A DNA stretch of 64,000 bases from Adiantum capillus-veneris (GCA_014529385.2 CM043967.1:4523001-4587000), one strand, 5' to 3'; positions 47,145-59,724 are shown, numbered from the stretch's first letter. Numbers and translations: made by a program. The notes: generated by a model from the letters alone, not told the origin.

Positions 47145-48119
47145 TTAGCCATTGCTCTTAACAAGACCTTTTGGGCACTTATCTGCATAGGAACCAAACT
47201 GAAAGCATTTAAAATACTTCACCTTTTTGTTACCACTAGAGTTTTGAGCAGGATATTGGTTGAAAGAATTTTGGTTGCCTCGTTGCTGCGTGTTGTTGTT
47301 GGTGTTGCTTTGAGGTTGAGCAGTTGTAGCAGAATTGTCAAATCTACGTCTCTTGAAAAAGGTACGGCTTTGATGTCTGTTTCTGTCAAAGTTAGTAGAG
47401 AAAAGAGGTCTCTTATTACGGTTAGTGTTAGTAGTTTTAGCAGTATGAGAGGGTGGTCCACCTTTCTTCTTCTCTGCATTGAAAGCCAAATTAATAGCCT
47501 TTGACAGAGAATGTAGTTGGAACATATCTTTATCAGCACGAATTTGTAGTGCCAAGCCTAATATGTACTTATGCTTCAATATCCTGTGACTAGCATGTTC
47601 AATAGCTTGCAATTGAATTAAACAGTTCCAAAAACGATCAGTGTAACGCTGTACATCTTCATTCCAATCCTGTCGAATTAAATGGCATTGACGCCATGCC
47701 TTAGCTTTGTACTGTGTGGACAAAAATTGAGGTAAAAGCACTTTTTTAAATGCATGCCAGGTGTGTGGTCTTCTCCCGTGCTGTTTGGTGGCATTCCACC
47801 ACAGTGCAGCGGTGTTACTGAGATGATTTGATGCATATTTTACCATTTCACGTTTGGGAAAGTCTTCATCATGAAAAAATTCATTTAATTGACTAACCCA
47901 TGCTAGAACCGTGCTAACATCTTTAGTGCCATCAAAATCCTTGAAAGTGAAGGCTTTTCAATTGATTTTGTTTTGCTTGGGTGCCGTTGCACATTCTATG
48001 CGTGCAGAATGCAATAATTTATCTTCAAGATCTTGCCTTTGCATGCATTCATACGTGAGGGATTGTTGCAGATTGGCAAGCTGTTCAGCAATTATGGGTG
48101 CTTTTGGAAGGTGTGCCAT
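47145..48119 (-). pseudogene. Gypsy gag
   Basis: The frame starts with an ATG at 48119 (MAHLPKAPIIAEQLANLQQ). One stop near 47958 follows, then the retrotransposon-gag core: FKDFDGTKDVSTVLAWVSQL near 47930, HLSNTAALWW near 47820, FKKVLLPQFLSTQYKAKAW near 47745, NEDVQRYTDRFWNCLIQL near 47660, and an Asn/Gln-rich linker. The zinc knuckle near 47215-47180 is defective (CFQFGSYADKC: second Cys and His replaced). The frame otherwise reaches 47145. The protein would form the element's particle. The 1.2-kb leader between gag and the right LTR (48120-49344) shows no coding signal. Confidence 0.82.
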
Positions 48120-49344
48120 GATTGCTTGCTTTTTTTTTTGGGTGTGTTTTTAAATAATAATGCTTAAAAGGGCTATATGGTAATATTTACAGATGCAATA
48201 TGCGGAATAAGTGAAAGAGAGTAAAATAAATAACAGAAATGAAATGTACTTAACTGAAAAATTGCGTTGGTGTCAAGTCCAGAATGGCAATGCACTAGGA
48301 AATTGCCAAAAAGGTGAACAGCCAGACAATTGGTCTGTGAACTGGTCAAGTTTCGCGGCGTCTGATCTCCTGTATCCCCAAAGGAGAGAACAATATTAGT
48401 TGTAAAAGAGAGTCCGCAGGTTATCCAAATAATTGATATTTTTAAATTTATTTTTTGATTAACTTGACGATGTCCGGATCTTTGGCAGGTGATTTGTCAG
48501 CTCCATAGTCGGTTTCAAAGAGGGATTAAATTGGTAATTGTGGGAATATCCTGTGCCAATGCCGACAAATTGAGTTAATTGGGAAAAACCGACTTGCGAG
48601 AAGTGGAAAAGCCGAGCTTTGGAAATTGAATTGCTCCTTGGAACCCAATGGGTGACCGGTCAAGTTGGGAGTCTATGGGTTGAAGGGGTGAATAGAGGCT
48701 TAAGTAAAGGGGTTTGCTTTTAAAAAAAGCTTGCAATGGGCGGCTGGCCAAGAGTAAAGTAAGCCTTGCTTTATTTTCATAAAGTATGTGTGGACACCTT
48801 GGCTTGTGAGGTCGACAGCGTGCAGGAAAACTTACCGATAGCACGAGATCTACAGGTGGTTAACACTGCATGCACAGGATTCCTTGACTCGCAAGGTAGA
48901 AGGGAGTTTGGCTCACAAGCCCTGGGTAACCAACTTGAAGGTGATTGGGCTGGCTTTGGTGCAGTTCGGCCAGTAGGCTTTATGCGACAAAAGGCCTAGT
49001 TCCTGCAAGAATCGTTGACAAGCCGGCAAGAATAATTAACCCCATCTCTTCTTCTTCAATCCACCTCTTCCTTTTTAGCTTCCTCTCTCAATTCTTCACC
49101 CAGGTATCATCTTCTTTAATGCTTCAAAAGCTCTTTGTCTCTTCAATGATCTCTCACCCCTTCACCATCCACAAGAGTTAATCCCTCAAGTGAAATTTAA
49201 AATTGTTTAGATTTGTTTGGCGGATTTGATGTTGCCCATTTTTTAAAATTCCTATTCGAACTTGCAAATTGATTGCCGATCAATTTATGATTTGCAAATT
49301 CGGTGTTGCCCATTTGGAAATTTAAAAATTGATCACCAATTTCC
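48120..49344 (-). other. Gypsy 5' leader, non-coding
   Basis: Lies between the gypsy gag start and the right LTR-like repeat. Short overlapping frames on both strands lack domains. Minus-strand TTGGTGATCAA begins about 11 bases from the LTR edge and might be part of an atypical primer-binding site, but it is too far from the border to be convincing. Confidence 0.5.
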
Positions 49345-49408
49345 TGTTGGAGAGAAAGAGAGTAGACCGGTTGTTTAAAACAATTCAACACATGCTCACA
49401 AACATCAC

Positions 49409-49977
49409 TGTTAGGAAATAAGACGTAGCTAAATAGATTTTTGAGTAGATTACTTAATGGAGAGAGATAGATTTCACACACAAGAGATTATAGAGTAGAG
49501 AGAGAGAGAGAGTACACACGATATACATGGTTCACCCAATGTGGGCTACGTCCACGGGAAAGCAGCCACTCAATGGCTTTAGCACTTCAAAAGAAGAAGT
49601 AGTTTACAAAGGGATTAAACCCTTGATAGAGCTCCCGCCTTGCTTCACTCTCACCACCTCACACTCACCTTGTTGCATCAACTTCACACTATATAAAATG
49701 TGTGTAGAAATGGCCTCCTTTTATGGGCCAAAAGGGCTGCCCTCTCTTATGAGAGACAGCCATGTGTAGCCGCCCTTGTGCGAATAAGTCCAAATCGGAC
49801 CCTCCAATCCACCCATGTGTGGCCGCCCTTGAGAAGACAAGTCCGCTTTTGAATTCGGCCACCAGCCACCGGCCATTGACGTCCGACCACCGACCACCGG
49901 CCACCGGCCATTGACCTCCGACCACCGGCCATCGGCCATTGACTACCGGCCACCAGCCAATCGACCGGTTGTTTTCC
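49409..49977 (-). repeat. Partial 3' LTR with minisatellite
   Basis: Matches 52857-53370. It contains an array of variant units around CCGGCCATTGACNTCCGACCA (about 49857-49960), about 65 bases longer than in the other LTR (about 53312-53350). It ends at TTGTTTTCC, where RT coding sequence begins. Confidence 0.88.
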
Positions 49978-52792
49978 ATTGTCTTGATGCTTGCTTTAAA
50001 CCATACAAGCTCTTCTTTAATCTATAAACCATTTTCTCCTTACCTTTTACTTCATACCCCTTTGGTTGAAGCATGTAGATTTCCTCCTCTAAGTCACCGT
50101 GAGGGAATGCCGTATTTACATCCATTTGCTCGAGATTTAAATCATGAGCAGCCACAAGGCTTAAGACAAGCCTAATTGAGTTCATTTTTACAACAGGAGA
50201 AAATATTTCATTGAAGTCAATACCTTTCTTTTGAGAAAAACCTTTTACCACAAGCCTAGACTTGTACCTTTTCTTCCCACCTTCTTCTTCCTTCAGCTTG
50301 TACACCCATTTGTTTTGAAGTGCCCGCTTACCTTTAGGCAACTCAACCAACTCCCATGTTTGGTTGCGATGTAGTGAGTCCATCTCCACTTGCATGCTCT
50401 TCGTCCATTCTTCTTTGGATTCATGTTGCATAGCTTCTTCATATGATTCCGACTCTCCAGAATCTGAGATCAAGAGATGGTTGAAGGAAGGAACAAACCT
50501 TTCTGGAGGTCTACTTGCTCTTGTAGATCTTCGGGGAATAGGTTGAGGCTCCTCATTTGGTTGACGTTGTTGCACATTGTCACCGTTTGCAATCCTTGAG
50601 TCTTCACCATCCTCAAGCTCCATGTACTCATCACCTGTTTCTTTTGTTTGTTTTCTTTCTAAGTAATCTTTGTACATATTTTGTTCGTTAAAAATTACAT
50701 CCCTACTTCTTAAGATTTTACCATCTTCAGGATTCCATAGGCGATACCCAAAGTCACCTTCTCCATAGCCAATGAAGAAACACTTTTTGGACTTTGCATC
50801 TAGCTGTGATCTTAGGCTTCTATCTATGTGCATGAAAGCCTCACACCCAAACACTTTGAGAAATGCATAATTCACCGGTTTACCTGTCTATGCCTCTTCT
50901 GGATTTCCCCCATCCAATGCCGTTGAGGGTGACCGGTTGATTAAGTACACAGACGTACTTACAGCTTCCGCCCAAAGCTCAAGCGGTAGGCCTGCATGTA
51001 GCCGCATGCTTCGTGCAAGCTCCATGATTGTCTTGTTCATCCTTTCCGAAATCCCATTTTGTTAAGGTGTCCTTGGGGTTTTCCTTTGCCTCCGAATGCC
51101 ATTGCTAGCACAAAAGCTTTCAAAAGCTTGGCTACAATATTCGCCTCCATTGTCGGATCTGAGGCATTTAACCTTGGTACCTGTTTCATTCTCCACAAAG
51201 GCTTTCCACCTTTGAAATATGGAAAATACATCGGATTTATTCTTCATGACATAAACCCATGTTTTTCTAGTCGCATCGTCTATGAATGTTACATAGTACA
51301 ATGAGCCACCAAGTGATGGTGTACTTGCAGGACCCCAAACATCAGAATGAACCAACTCAAGTTTTTTATTTTTTCTTTCATTTCCAGATTTTTGAAATTT
51401 TACACTCTTTTGTTTACCATAAACACAATCTTCACAGAACTCTAAGTCCACTTCTTTCAAACCTGGTAGAAGCTTCTTTGTTTGAAGGATTTGCATTCCT
51501 TTGGCACTCATATGCCCAAGTCGGTAGTGCCACACTGCACTGTCAACTTCTATAGTTGTTGCACAAGCTGAAGGTTGCGTGCTAATAGTACACAAGTAAA
51601 GTGTACCGACCTTTTCTCTCTTGGCAACCACCAAAGATCCCTTTGAGATCTTCCACCGTTTGTTTTCGAATGCAATGTTGTGACCTTCATCGTCCAATTG
51701 TCCTGTAGAGATCAAATTTTTACGAAGAGAAGGAACATGCCTAACATCTTTAAGCTTCCATTCATTTCCGTTAGCAGTTTTGACAGAAACTGTACCTTTT
51801 CCGACAATCTCACTAGCTTCATCATCTCCCAAGTATACATACCCAAAATTACCTTTGGTGTAGTCTTGGAAATGTTGCTTGTGTGGTGTCGCATGGAATG
51901 AAGCCCCGGAATCTACTATCCAGGAATTAGACACGTTGTCTAAAGAAAGAATTAGAGCATCTTGCTCTACTTTACCTGCCACATTGGCCTCCGATGTTGG
52001 CTTGTTGTCTTGAGACTCAGTCTCCTTCTTCTTCTTGGACCAGCAATCCTTCTTGACGTGGCCCTTCTTGCCGCAGTTCCAACATTCAAGAACTGACTTT
52101 GTGCGTGACTTGCTCCGCCTTGAGCGATCACGACCCTTTTGGTTTTTGAACCTCTCCTTAGGCCTTCCTCTTGTTTCCACTGACAATGCAGCACTTGATG
52201 ATTCTCCTGTGCTTCTCCTTCGTATTTCCTCGCTTAGGAGAACACCCACAACATCATCAAACTTAAGAGTATTTGTACCAGAGATTGAATTACTTACAGC
52301 CATCACAAGGCTGTCCCAACTATCCGGTAGAGATGATAGTATAAGGAGAGCTCGCACTTCGTCATCGAAATTGATTTTCACCGATCGAAGTTGACTAATG
52401 TTTGTGTTAAAGTCATTTAGGTGTTCTGCAACTGAACCATTCTCTGCCATCTTTAGATTGAACAAGCGCTTCATAAGAAATACCTTATTGGAGGCCGATG
52501 GTTTCTCGTAGAAGTCGTCAAGTGACTTCATCAAGTCCTCCGTGGTCTTCATCTCCGAAACATTGAAGGCCACCATTGACGCCAAGCTTAACCGGATTGT
52601 TCCCAGTGCCTTTCGATCAAGGACAATCCATGCTTCATCTGCCATTGTTGCGGGCTTCTTCGCAAGACCGCCTAGTGGCAAATAGAGGTCCTTCTGGTAG
52701 AGATATTCTTCAATCTGCATCTTCCAATGTTGGTAGTTTTTGCCGTTGAACTTCTCAATCTTGAGCTTCCCTTCCTCCGCCATAACTCCCAC
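49978..52792 (-). pseudogene. Copia Gag-Pol polyprotein, truncated in RT
   Basis: One frame runs from the ATG at 52792 for about 938 codons with two nonsense codons, at 51062-51064 and 50888-50890. Domains in order are a UBN2-type Gag (KFNGKNYQHWKMQIEEYL, SLPDSWDSLVMAV) and an intact zinc knuckle CWNCGKKGHVKKDC. Protease has IVDSGASFHATP. The pre-integrase has WHYRLGHMSAKGM and CVYGKQKSVKF. The integrase core has VHSDVWGP, FIDDATRKTWVY, LRSDNGGEYCS and NGISERMNKTI. The RT N-terminus has NKWVYKLKEEEGGKKRYKSR and YGLKQASRQW. It then stops at the LTR junction near 49978. Loss of the RT catalytic site means it cannot copy itself. Confidence 0.93.
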
Positions 52793-52842
52793 TCAATTCA
52801 AGGAATCCTTTCCTTGAGATAATTTAGCTACGAGCAAACCTT

Positions 52843-52854
52843 GCTCTGATACCA
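52843..52854 (-). other. Primer-binding site (tRNA-iMet)
   Basis: The minus strand reads TGGTATCAGAGC two bases inside the 5' LTR, an exact match to the common copia type. Confidence 0.93.
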
Positions 52855-52856
52855 CT

Positions 52857-53559
52857 TGTTAGGAAATAAGACGTAGCTAAATAGATTTTTGAGTAGATTA
52901 CTTAATGGAGAGAGATAGATTTCACACACAAGAGATTATAGAGTAGAGAGAGAGAGAGAGAGAGAGAGAGTACACACGATATACGTGGTTCACCCAATGT
53001 GGGCTACGTCCACGGGAAAGCAGCCACTCAATGGCTTTAGCACTTCAAAAGAAGAAGTAGTTTACAAAGGGATTAAACCCTTGATAGAGCTCCCGCCTTG
53101 CTTCACTCTCACCACCTCACACTCACCTTGTTGCATCAACTTCACACTATATAAAATGTGTGTAGAAATGGCCTCCTTTTATAAGCCAAAAGGGTTGCCC
53201 TCTCTTATGAGAGACAGCCATGTGTAGCCGCCCTTGTGCGAATAAGTCCAAATCGGACCCTCCAATCCGCCCATGTGTGGCCGCCCTTGAGAAGACAAGT
53301 CCACTTTTGAATTCAGCCACCGGCCATTGACTTCCGACCACCGGCCAACCGACCGGTTGTTTTCCGACCATAATATTCCGGCGAAAAAGAATATTCCGAC
53401 GAAAATCTAAAGTTGCCCCTGATTCTTGTCCGTGAAAATTTTGGTTTCCGGTGAGTGATTTTCCTTCACGCACGATGGCTTCTCCTCATAATGGGGGCCT
53501 TACAAATGTGCGCTTTTACCACAGAAAATTACAAGGGTAAATCAGGTCCATACTTAACA
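52857..53559 (-). repeat. 5' LTR of copia element
   Basis: 703 bp, TG...CA borders, with a GA tract of about a dozen units (about 52946-52970), longer than the corresponding run in the partial LTR (49497-49511). Confidence 0.92.
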
Positions 53560-53564
53560 ATCAC

Positions 53565-53757
53565 CATCAACCTCTCAACCTCTTTCCCCAATTTCTAAGC
53601 GCGCGCACACACACACACACGTAGACTATCACACACACACACACACCTCTTTACCCAATTTCCAAGCGCACACACACACATACACACACACCTAGACTAT
53701 CACATACACACACACGCACACACACAGGTCATGGAATAGACAAGATTGTGGACAATG
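53565..53757 (-). repeat. Continuation of gypsy right LTR, CA-rich units
   Basis: Carries the same CCTCTTT(A/C)CCCAATTTC(C/T)AAGC plus CA-tract units as 45362-45550. It ends where AGACAAGATTGT is replaced by copia pre-integrase sequence. Confidence 0.85.
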
Positions 53758-54298
53758 CCACAACTCAGTAGACGGCAGCTCGGCTATAGATATGTAATCA
53801 TGACCAACATCTGACACATGCATGGAATACAAGGTACCATGCTTCTGACCTCTGAGTACAACAAGATTACCTTTGCGTACTATCCACGAACCATTGCCAA
53901 ACGTGGTGTTGTAGCCCAAATCATCAAGCTGACCAACAAAAATCAAGCTTTTAGTCAACTTGGGCACATGTCTGACATTACATAAAGTAAAGTGCGTGCC
54001 ATTCCTTATAGCAATTTGACATTTTCGACACCCTCCATGTCTAGCTCATAAGCATCACCAAGTCTCACTTTGCCACAAGAGTGAGAATAAGTAGAGAACC
54101 ACTCTCTATGTGGTGTCACATGGAAACTTGCACCAGAATCTACTATCCAATTCTGTGCATACTACGCATCTTCTGTAACAAGAGCCTCGACGGGTAGATT
54201 TGCTGTGAAGACCAATACGTCAGAGGTAAGTGGCATAACAACCACTGGAAGAGTCTCTACAATAGGAGCATTTGAAGACTCTAGCATATTGATCTCCT
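53757..54298 (-). pseudogene. Copia protease and pre-integrase remnant
   Basis: Minus-strand frames show a protease region near 54165-54050 (a VDSGASFHV-type start broken by stops). Then KLTKSLIFVGQLDDLGYNTT near 53950 and the pre-integrase HGTLYSMHVSDVGHDYISIAE near 53855 follow, ending STELWH at 53757. The protease would cut the polyprotein. Indels and stops inactivate it, and the integrase is absent. Confidence 0.8.
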
Positions 54299-55130
54299 CT
54301 AACTTTGCTTGTCCTTGTTTGAATCATCAGACTTAGACGTTTCACCGGATTGTTTATCCTTCTTGCTTTGCTGCCATTTCCTGCAATCCTTCTTCACATG
54401 CCCTTTTTTATGGCAGTGATAGCACTCGATATTACGTATAGAACCCTGAGACTTACTGCGTGAGCCCCCACGTTCCTTGCTTTTGGCACAACTTTGAGTG
54501 CAACCCCTCTGTCTATCACTAGCAACATGCGCATCACCATCCTTCTTTCCTTCGAGAGATTTCCTTCGAATCTCCTCGGTAAACAGACTCCCAAGGACAT
54601 CATTGTACACTGGATCGGTACCAGGTACTGAGTTGCTAATTGCAGTACAGAACGTATCCCAAGAAGAGGGTAAACTGCATAGCAAGAAGATACATTTGAC
54701 TTCCTCATCGAAGACCAAACCCTGCATGGCCAACTAAGTGAAAAATGATATTGAACTCATTAATGTGAGTAGAAATAGTGCCCTATTCCTTCATTCAAAG
54801 GTCAAACAACTTCTTCATCAAGAAAACCTTATTAGTGGTACTTTTGTTCTCATAACTGGAACACAACTTATCCCATACATCTGTAGCAGTCCTTTCTCCA
54901 ACTATAGTAAAGTACACAAATTCGGCCAAATGCACACGAAAATTAGATTTGGCCTTAGCATCAAGTTTCTCCCACTCAACATCTGTATACTTGCCCTCTG
55001 GGTGCTCCATGATAGGATCCAGCTGGCCTTTTTGTATAAGAACATCTTGAATCTGCTCTTTCCAAATAGCAAACTTCGTCCCATCAAATTTTTGGATATT
55101 GTAAATATCCTTTTCAGCGCTAGATGACAT
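54299..55130 (-). pseudogene. Copia Gag (UBN2 type)
   Basis: The minus-strand frame starts MSSSAEKDIYNIQKFDGTKF at 55130. It shows the gag_pre/UBN2 core (ATDVWDKLCSSYENKSTTNK, CSLPSSWDTFCTAISNSVPG, FTEEIRRKSL) and an intact zinc knuckle CYHCHKKGHVKKDC near 54425-54385. A short damaged interval with stops at about 54735-54795 splits it in two. The C-terminus is Lys/Ser/Asp-rich. The Gag sequence is clearly related to the one in 21720-22850. Confidence 0.87.
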
Positions 55131-56242
55131 GGCTGCAAGCTAAAGATAATATGGCGATAAACACTGGGAAAAATTCAGCGGAGTTTCCTTAGAAAAACTG
55201 ATAGATCTCAATCCAAAACTGTCACAAAAGATCAGTAACGCATCAAAAGCAATGCTCTCAAAGCATAAGACAGGCGCATCAACCACTAACTGTGCATAAA
55301 AAGTCAAAAGCTGACCCAAGACTGCCAACACGGTGTCAAATGCACCTAGCCCTCCCTATACATGTCCTATGGCGAGGCCACCAAAAAGAGGTACTCCAAC
55401 AACCTCTATCACCGAAAGGATCTCAACATTCGAGAATCCCCTAGCTCAAGAAAACCTCACGCTATCGACCCTCACAAACGGTTATGTAGACAAGAAACTA
55501 GCACAGTCTCAGAAAGGGCTTCCAAACCGAGTCTCAAAAACGATCAAGACTGCCAAAAACAAGCCAAATCGGCTCCACAAAAGGTACATATGGCAGTTTT
55601 CGCAACTCAACGTACATCCACTGTCAATAATACTGCAAGGTGCAGTATACGCGCTCAAACAGGCGCCAAACAAAATGTGTAAGCAGTAAACAAATCCTTG
55701 TGGGGAGTAAAACCGCTCTCAAAAGAGCTCAAGCACTACCAAAAGTACCAAAACAATGCATATGCACATCAAGTAGTCCCACTGAAATCTGTGCTGATGC
55801 AAAACACTGCAACCTATAAGAAACCTGGATGTCCTGTATGTATGCAAGAACCTGTGAGGAGATGGATGCTTGAAAAATCCGAGACAATGTCGATGCCAAA
55901 AAGTGCTCCTAATCAGTCCATAAACACCATCTCAAATAACACATAATAGCCATAAAATGGCTATATACCATCCCAAAATAGTCTCTGAACAACTTGCACA
56001 TGTGTCCTGTATACCTGTACCTGTAGTTGTAGCAAAAGTGGAGTTGAAAAATACAACTCCTGAAGCGTAGATCGGATGAAGCTTTTGACTGTACGAACAG
56101 CTTCGTAAAGGGGGTAAAACCGCAGGACACCTGTTGGAAACACTCTCGGAACGCTGAATTTGCCGATGCCGAAATCGAAAACCTGTTTGCACTTTTGAAA
56201 GTGCACACACGCACGGACGTGAAAACGGCAAGCACAAACCCT
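55131..56242 (-). other. Copia 5' leader, non-coding
   Basis: Sequence between the primer-binding site and gag. It is unusually long (1.1 kb) for copia. Overlapping short frames occur on both strands, none with a domain. Confidence 0.6.
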
Positions 56243-56254
56243 GCTCTGATACCA
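56243..56254 (-). other. Primer-binding site (tRNA-iMet)
   Basis: Minus-strand TGGTATCAGAGC lies two bases from the LTR border at 56257. Confidence 0.9.
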
Positions 56255-56256
56255 GT

Positions 56257-56460
56257 TGAAGGTGCCGCGGGAAGAGTGTGCGAGTGGAAGTGCGAGAGTA
56301 GAGAGAGAGAGAGAGACCTGCTTTGGGTGGAGCGCACATCAACATTATCCTGTTTGCAGCTATTTATTCTGTTGTATTAAAGAATAAGTATATAATAGTT
56401 AAGTTAGTAGATGGGTTAGTAGTAAGTGGGATGTTCGACCAGTTGGCCTGAATCCCAACA
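56257..56460 (-). repeat. 5' LTR of copia element (204 bp)
   Basis: The minus strand begins TGTTGGGATTC and ends CACCTTCA. It contains a short GA run at about 56299-56318. The plus-strand end (CCCAACA, 56460) abuts another LTR directly. Confidence 0.8.
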
Positions 56461-56859
<399 letters not shown>

Positions 56860-58158
56860 CATAGAGCATCGCAAAGGGGATTGTACCGTAAGTTCGATAA
56901 GAAAGGACTAGGTGAGGGCATTCCGGATGCCTCACAAGGTGGGTGATGGGGCATCGGAAAGGGAAGATTCCATAGTCTAGAGGAGATTCCGAACTGTGTT
57001 AGAATTGTGCACAAGGATGAGCAAGCACTTGAATGAAGATGGGTTCGGAGGAAACTTTGAGGAAAAAATAGATGCTTTCTCAGAAATCGGGTTGCTTTTT
57101 GGGAAGGCAGATGCTTTGTCGCGAGGAAGTCTATGTCTGCATTGCATCTGTGTATGTGGTTGCATCCAGGGACGTCTAAGAAGTGTTGTGTAAGCATTGT
57201 TTTCACATATAAAGTTTTATTGAGCTTTTGGGGAGAATCATACATTTTTTTTCAAAGGGCTGGTCGCCACTTAATAAGTGGGCAACCCTCGATTAAAATA
57301 GGCCAAAACAAAAATTCAGTGCTCTCTTATTGGCAGCCGACAACCCCTCCGTCTCTTTGGTTGAACTCCAACTCTCTCTCTCTCTCCTCCTCTCTGGCAC
57401 CCCTCTCCGCCCTGTATTCCTGCCGGCAAGGTTGCTTCTATTCCCGCTGGCTGCCAAGACCCCTAAAAACAGATTCTCTCTCACTTGGGGAATCATCAGA
57501 AACAGCCAATGCTATTAGCAAGAAGGAAGGTTGCTGCAGTTTTCAGCGGAGAAGATGACGTCGTTGGTGAGTCTCATGGCTGCCCCAACTGTACCAGATG
57601 TTGCCAGGACCCATTGCGCGAGTTCCCTCACGAAGAAGTGCCTATAGAGAGAGTTCTATCCCGCAAGTTGCTATTTTTCTCTGTTTTCAGCACATAAACG
57701 ACGTGGATGGGGTTGATTTACGAGAAGGATCCCGAGAACACACCTTTTCTGTGTGTAGGATTGGAAGATACATTTCTCTGTGCAGAGATCTCTTCCGAGG
57801 AATTGTTCTTCGAGAAGCGAGTTGTTTTTCGAGCGTCGAGATGTTTTTCATGTTATGATATTTGAGAGTTTGTTTTTAGGTGTACTACCTTTTCACGAGG
57901 GAGTAGGAGCAGGGAAGACACGAGCCTCTGCAAGAGAAAAGCGCTCTGAGAAACTAGAGCCAGATCAACCCAAGGGTTTCGTACCCGAGTTTTGAAAAGT
58001 AGATCCACGGATCACGTCCAAGAAAGCAGAGTTGTTCTACTAGAAGAGGACTCTGGGAACAGAATTGGAAAAGAGTTGAGGGATGCTATGCCCCGAGTCT
58101 AAAAGGTGAGGTCCAGAGGTGAGAACCATGGTTTTCGGAGAATTCGTAATAAGGAACA
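56860..58158 (+). other. Interior between LTR copies A and B, no pol
   Basis: 1.3 kb without retrotransposon proteins. A CT-rich leader-like stretch (57330-57480) precedes ATGACGTCGTTG directly followed by GTGAGTC (57555-57573), which has the look of a first exon and splice donor. The following frame also continues for about 31 codons to a stop. The part from 57890 to 58140 resembles the gag leader style of the element after copy B. The origin is unresolved. Confidence 0.4.
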
Positions 58159-58450
58159 AGAGTTTCTTGGAATAGGGTTATGCCCTAAAAATCAAAAGCT
58201 GAGGCTTCCACGAACCATCAAGTCTTATTCTAGAACGAACGTGGTAATACGTTCGGTTCAAGTGCTTGTATAGACTTCTCCTCACTGATAAAGATACTAC
58301 TACGGGGGGGACCAACCCATCTTCTGGTCCCCAGTACTGTGTCGATCTTCTCTCTCTCTATCTCTCTCTATATCCTATGCCTTCAATATTAATGATAAGT
58401 TCTATTTATCGAAGTATATTTTACATTGCCATGCGCTCCCGTTTGTGACA
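58159..58450 (+). repeat. LTR copy B
   Basis: Ends GTTTGTGACA at 58450 and is followed after one base by a primer-binding site. Its microsatellite region has only short CT and TA runs (58349-58375). Confidence 0.87.
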
Positions 58451-58451
58451 G

Positions 58452-58464
58452 TGGTATCAAAGCA
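58452..58464 (+). other. Primer-binding site (tRNA-iMet type)
   Basis: TGGTATCAAAGCA lies one base after LTR copy B. It differs by one base from the usual TGGTATCAGAGC type and marks the start of a plus-strand element. Confidence 0.85.
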
Positions 58465-58652
58465 TGGTCTCCTCTCTTTCTCTATAAAGGAGGAAGACTC
58501 TGGGAAGATACGAGAAGAAGCCGTGATACACCAAGAGAGAAGCAAGCAAGTGGAACCCTAAGCCCTGCAGGAAAAAACTCGCATTGTTGGAAAACATTTC
58601 TCTCTGCAAGAAGTCGACAAGACTTGAGATTCTCTGAGAAGGCGACAAGAGC

Positions 58653-59100
58653 ATGATGCTCAAGGACCTAGAGAATCGGAGGAGCGGAGTGCTCAAGATC
58701 TTCCAGAACCGAGAAAATATCCATGAACATCAATCCAGAACCATAGCCAAGAAATCCCATCATTTCGAGAAGGATATGAAGAAGGTCTCTAGACCTAGGA
58801 ACACTCCAGCCAAGTTTGATACTTTTGACGAAAGGGAAGATGTCTCGAAAGCTATCACTTTCACTCGACACTTTGAAGTTGCCTTTGCAAATGGGGATTT
58901 CTCAGAAGTGGTGAAGGCATCAAAGAAGATTGGGATCGGTTTGCCCGATCGAAACACGAGCAAGTCACGGATTACGTGAACATATTCTTGGATAAGGAAA
59001 CTTCTGATCTATTGGAAACACGTGAATGACGGGTTGCCTGCGTGATTCATCAGATTGATGATTAGGTATCCTTGAGGTACTAGAGAAAGCACATGAACCG
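58653..59100 (+). pseudogene. Gag-like fragment after LTR B
   Basis: An open frame from 58653 (MMLKDLENRRSGVLKIFQN) reaches a gag-like stretch, PAKFDTFDEREDVSKAITFTRH and FEVAFANGDFSEV. After a frameshift near 58920 it continues as RFARSKHEQVTDYVNIFLDKE to about 59030. The pattern fits the N-terminal gag of an LTR element, but I cannot assign gypsy or copia. No protease, RT or integrase follows; the element is cut off. Confidence 0.5.

Positions 59101-59724
<624 letters not shown>

Larger units (their letters stand above)
49404..53564 (-). mobile_element. Ty1/copia element, young, 3' part deleted, target duplication ATCAC
   Basis: Plus-strand borders TGTTAGGAAATAAG (49409) and CTTAACA (53559) are flanked by ATCAC at 49404-49408 and 53560-53564. 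The element is read on the minus strand: full 5' LTR 52857-53559 (703 bp), primer-binding site 52843-52854 (TGGTATCAGAGC), then a Gag-Pol frame open except for two stops. Pol then breaks off in the middle of RT and joins a partial 3' LTR (49409-49977). The missing part comprises the YVDD region of RT, RNase H, the polypurine tract and the start of the LTR. The LTR remnants differ mostly by C-to-T type changes (about 1.5 per cent by eye). Confidence 0.93.
45286..53757 (-). mobile_element. Ty3/gypsy element with internal deletion, split by a copia insertion
   Basis: Direct repeats start TGTTGGAGAGAAAG at 45286 and 49345. Between them, on the minus strand, lie a gag (48119 to 47145) and, in continuation, an integrase C-terminus and chromodomain-like end (about 46950 to 46150). 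Protease, RT, RNase H and the integrase core are missing. The right repeat is interrupted at 49408 by a copia element and resumes at 53565 with CATCAACCTCTCAACCTC, as in the left copy at 45349. It is cut off near 53757. LTR identity is inferred from position and TG start; the inner ends of the repeats were not fixed. Confidence 0.7.
53757..56460 (-). mobile_element. Ty1/copia element, 5' half only
   Basis: Minus strand: LTR 56257-56460 (TGTTGGGATTCAGGCC to GGCACCTTCA), primer-binding site 56243-56254, a leader of about 1.1 kb, gag 55130-54299, then protease and pre-integrase remnants to 53757. There it is broken against the CA-rich gypsy repeat. It belongs to the same family as 21720-22850. 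Confidence 0.85.

Noticed and set aside
49721-49979. Trp/Gly-rich frames with repeated GRWPVV units
   Set aside because: They are translations of the LTR minisatellite, without a start context or homologues.
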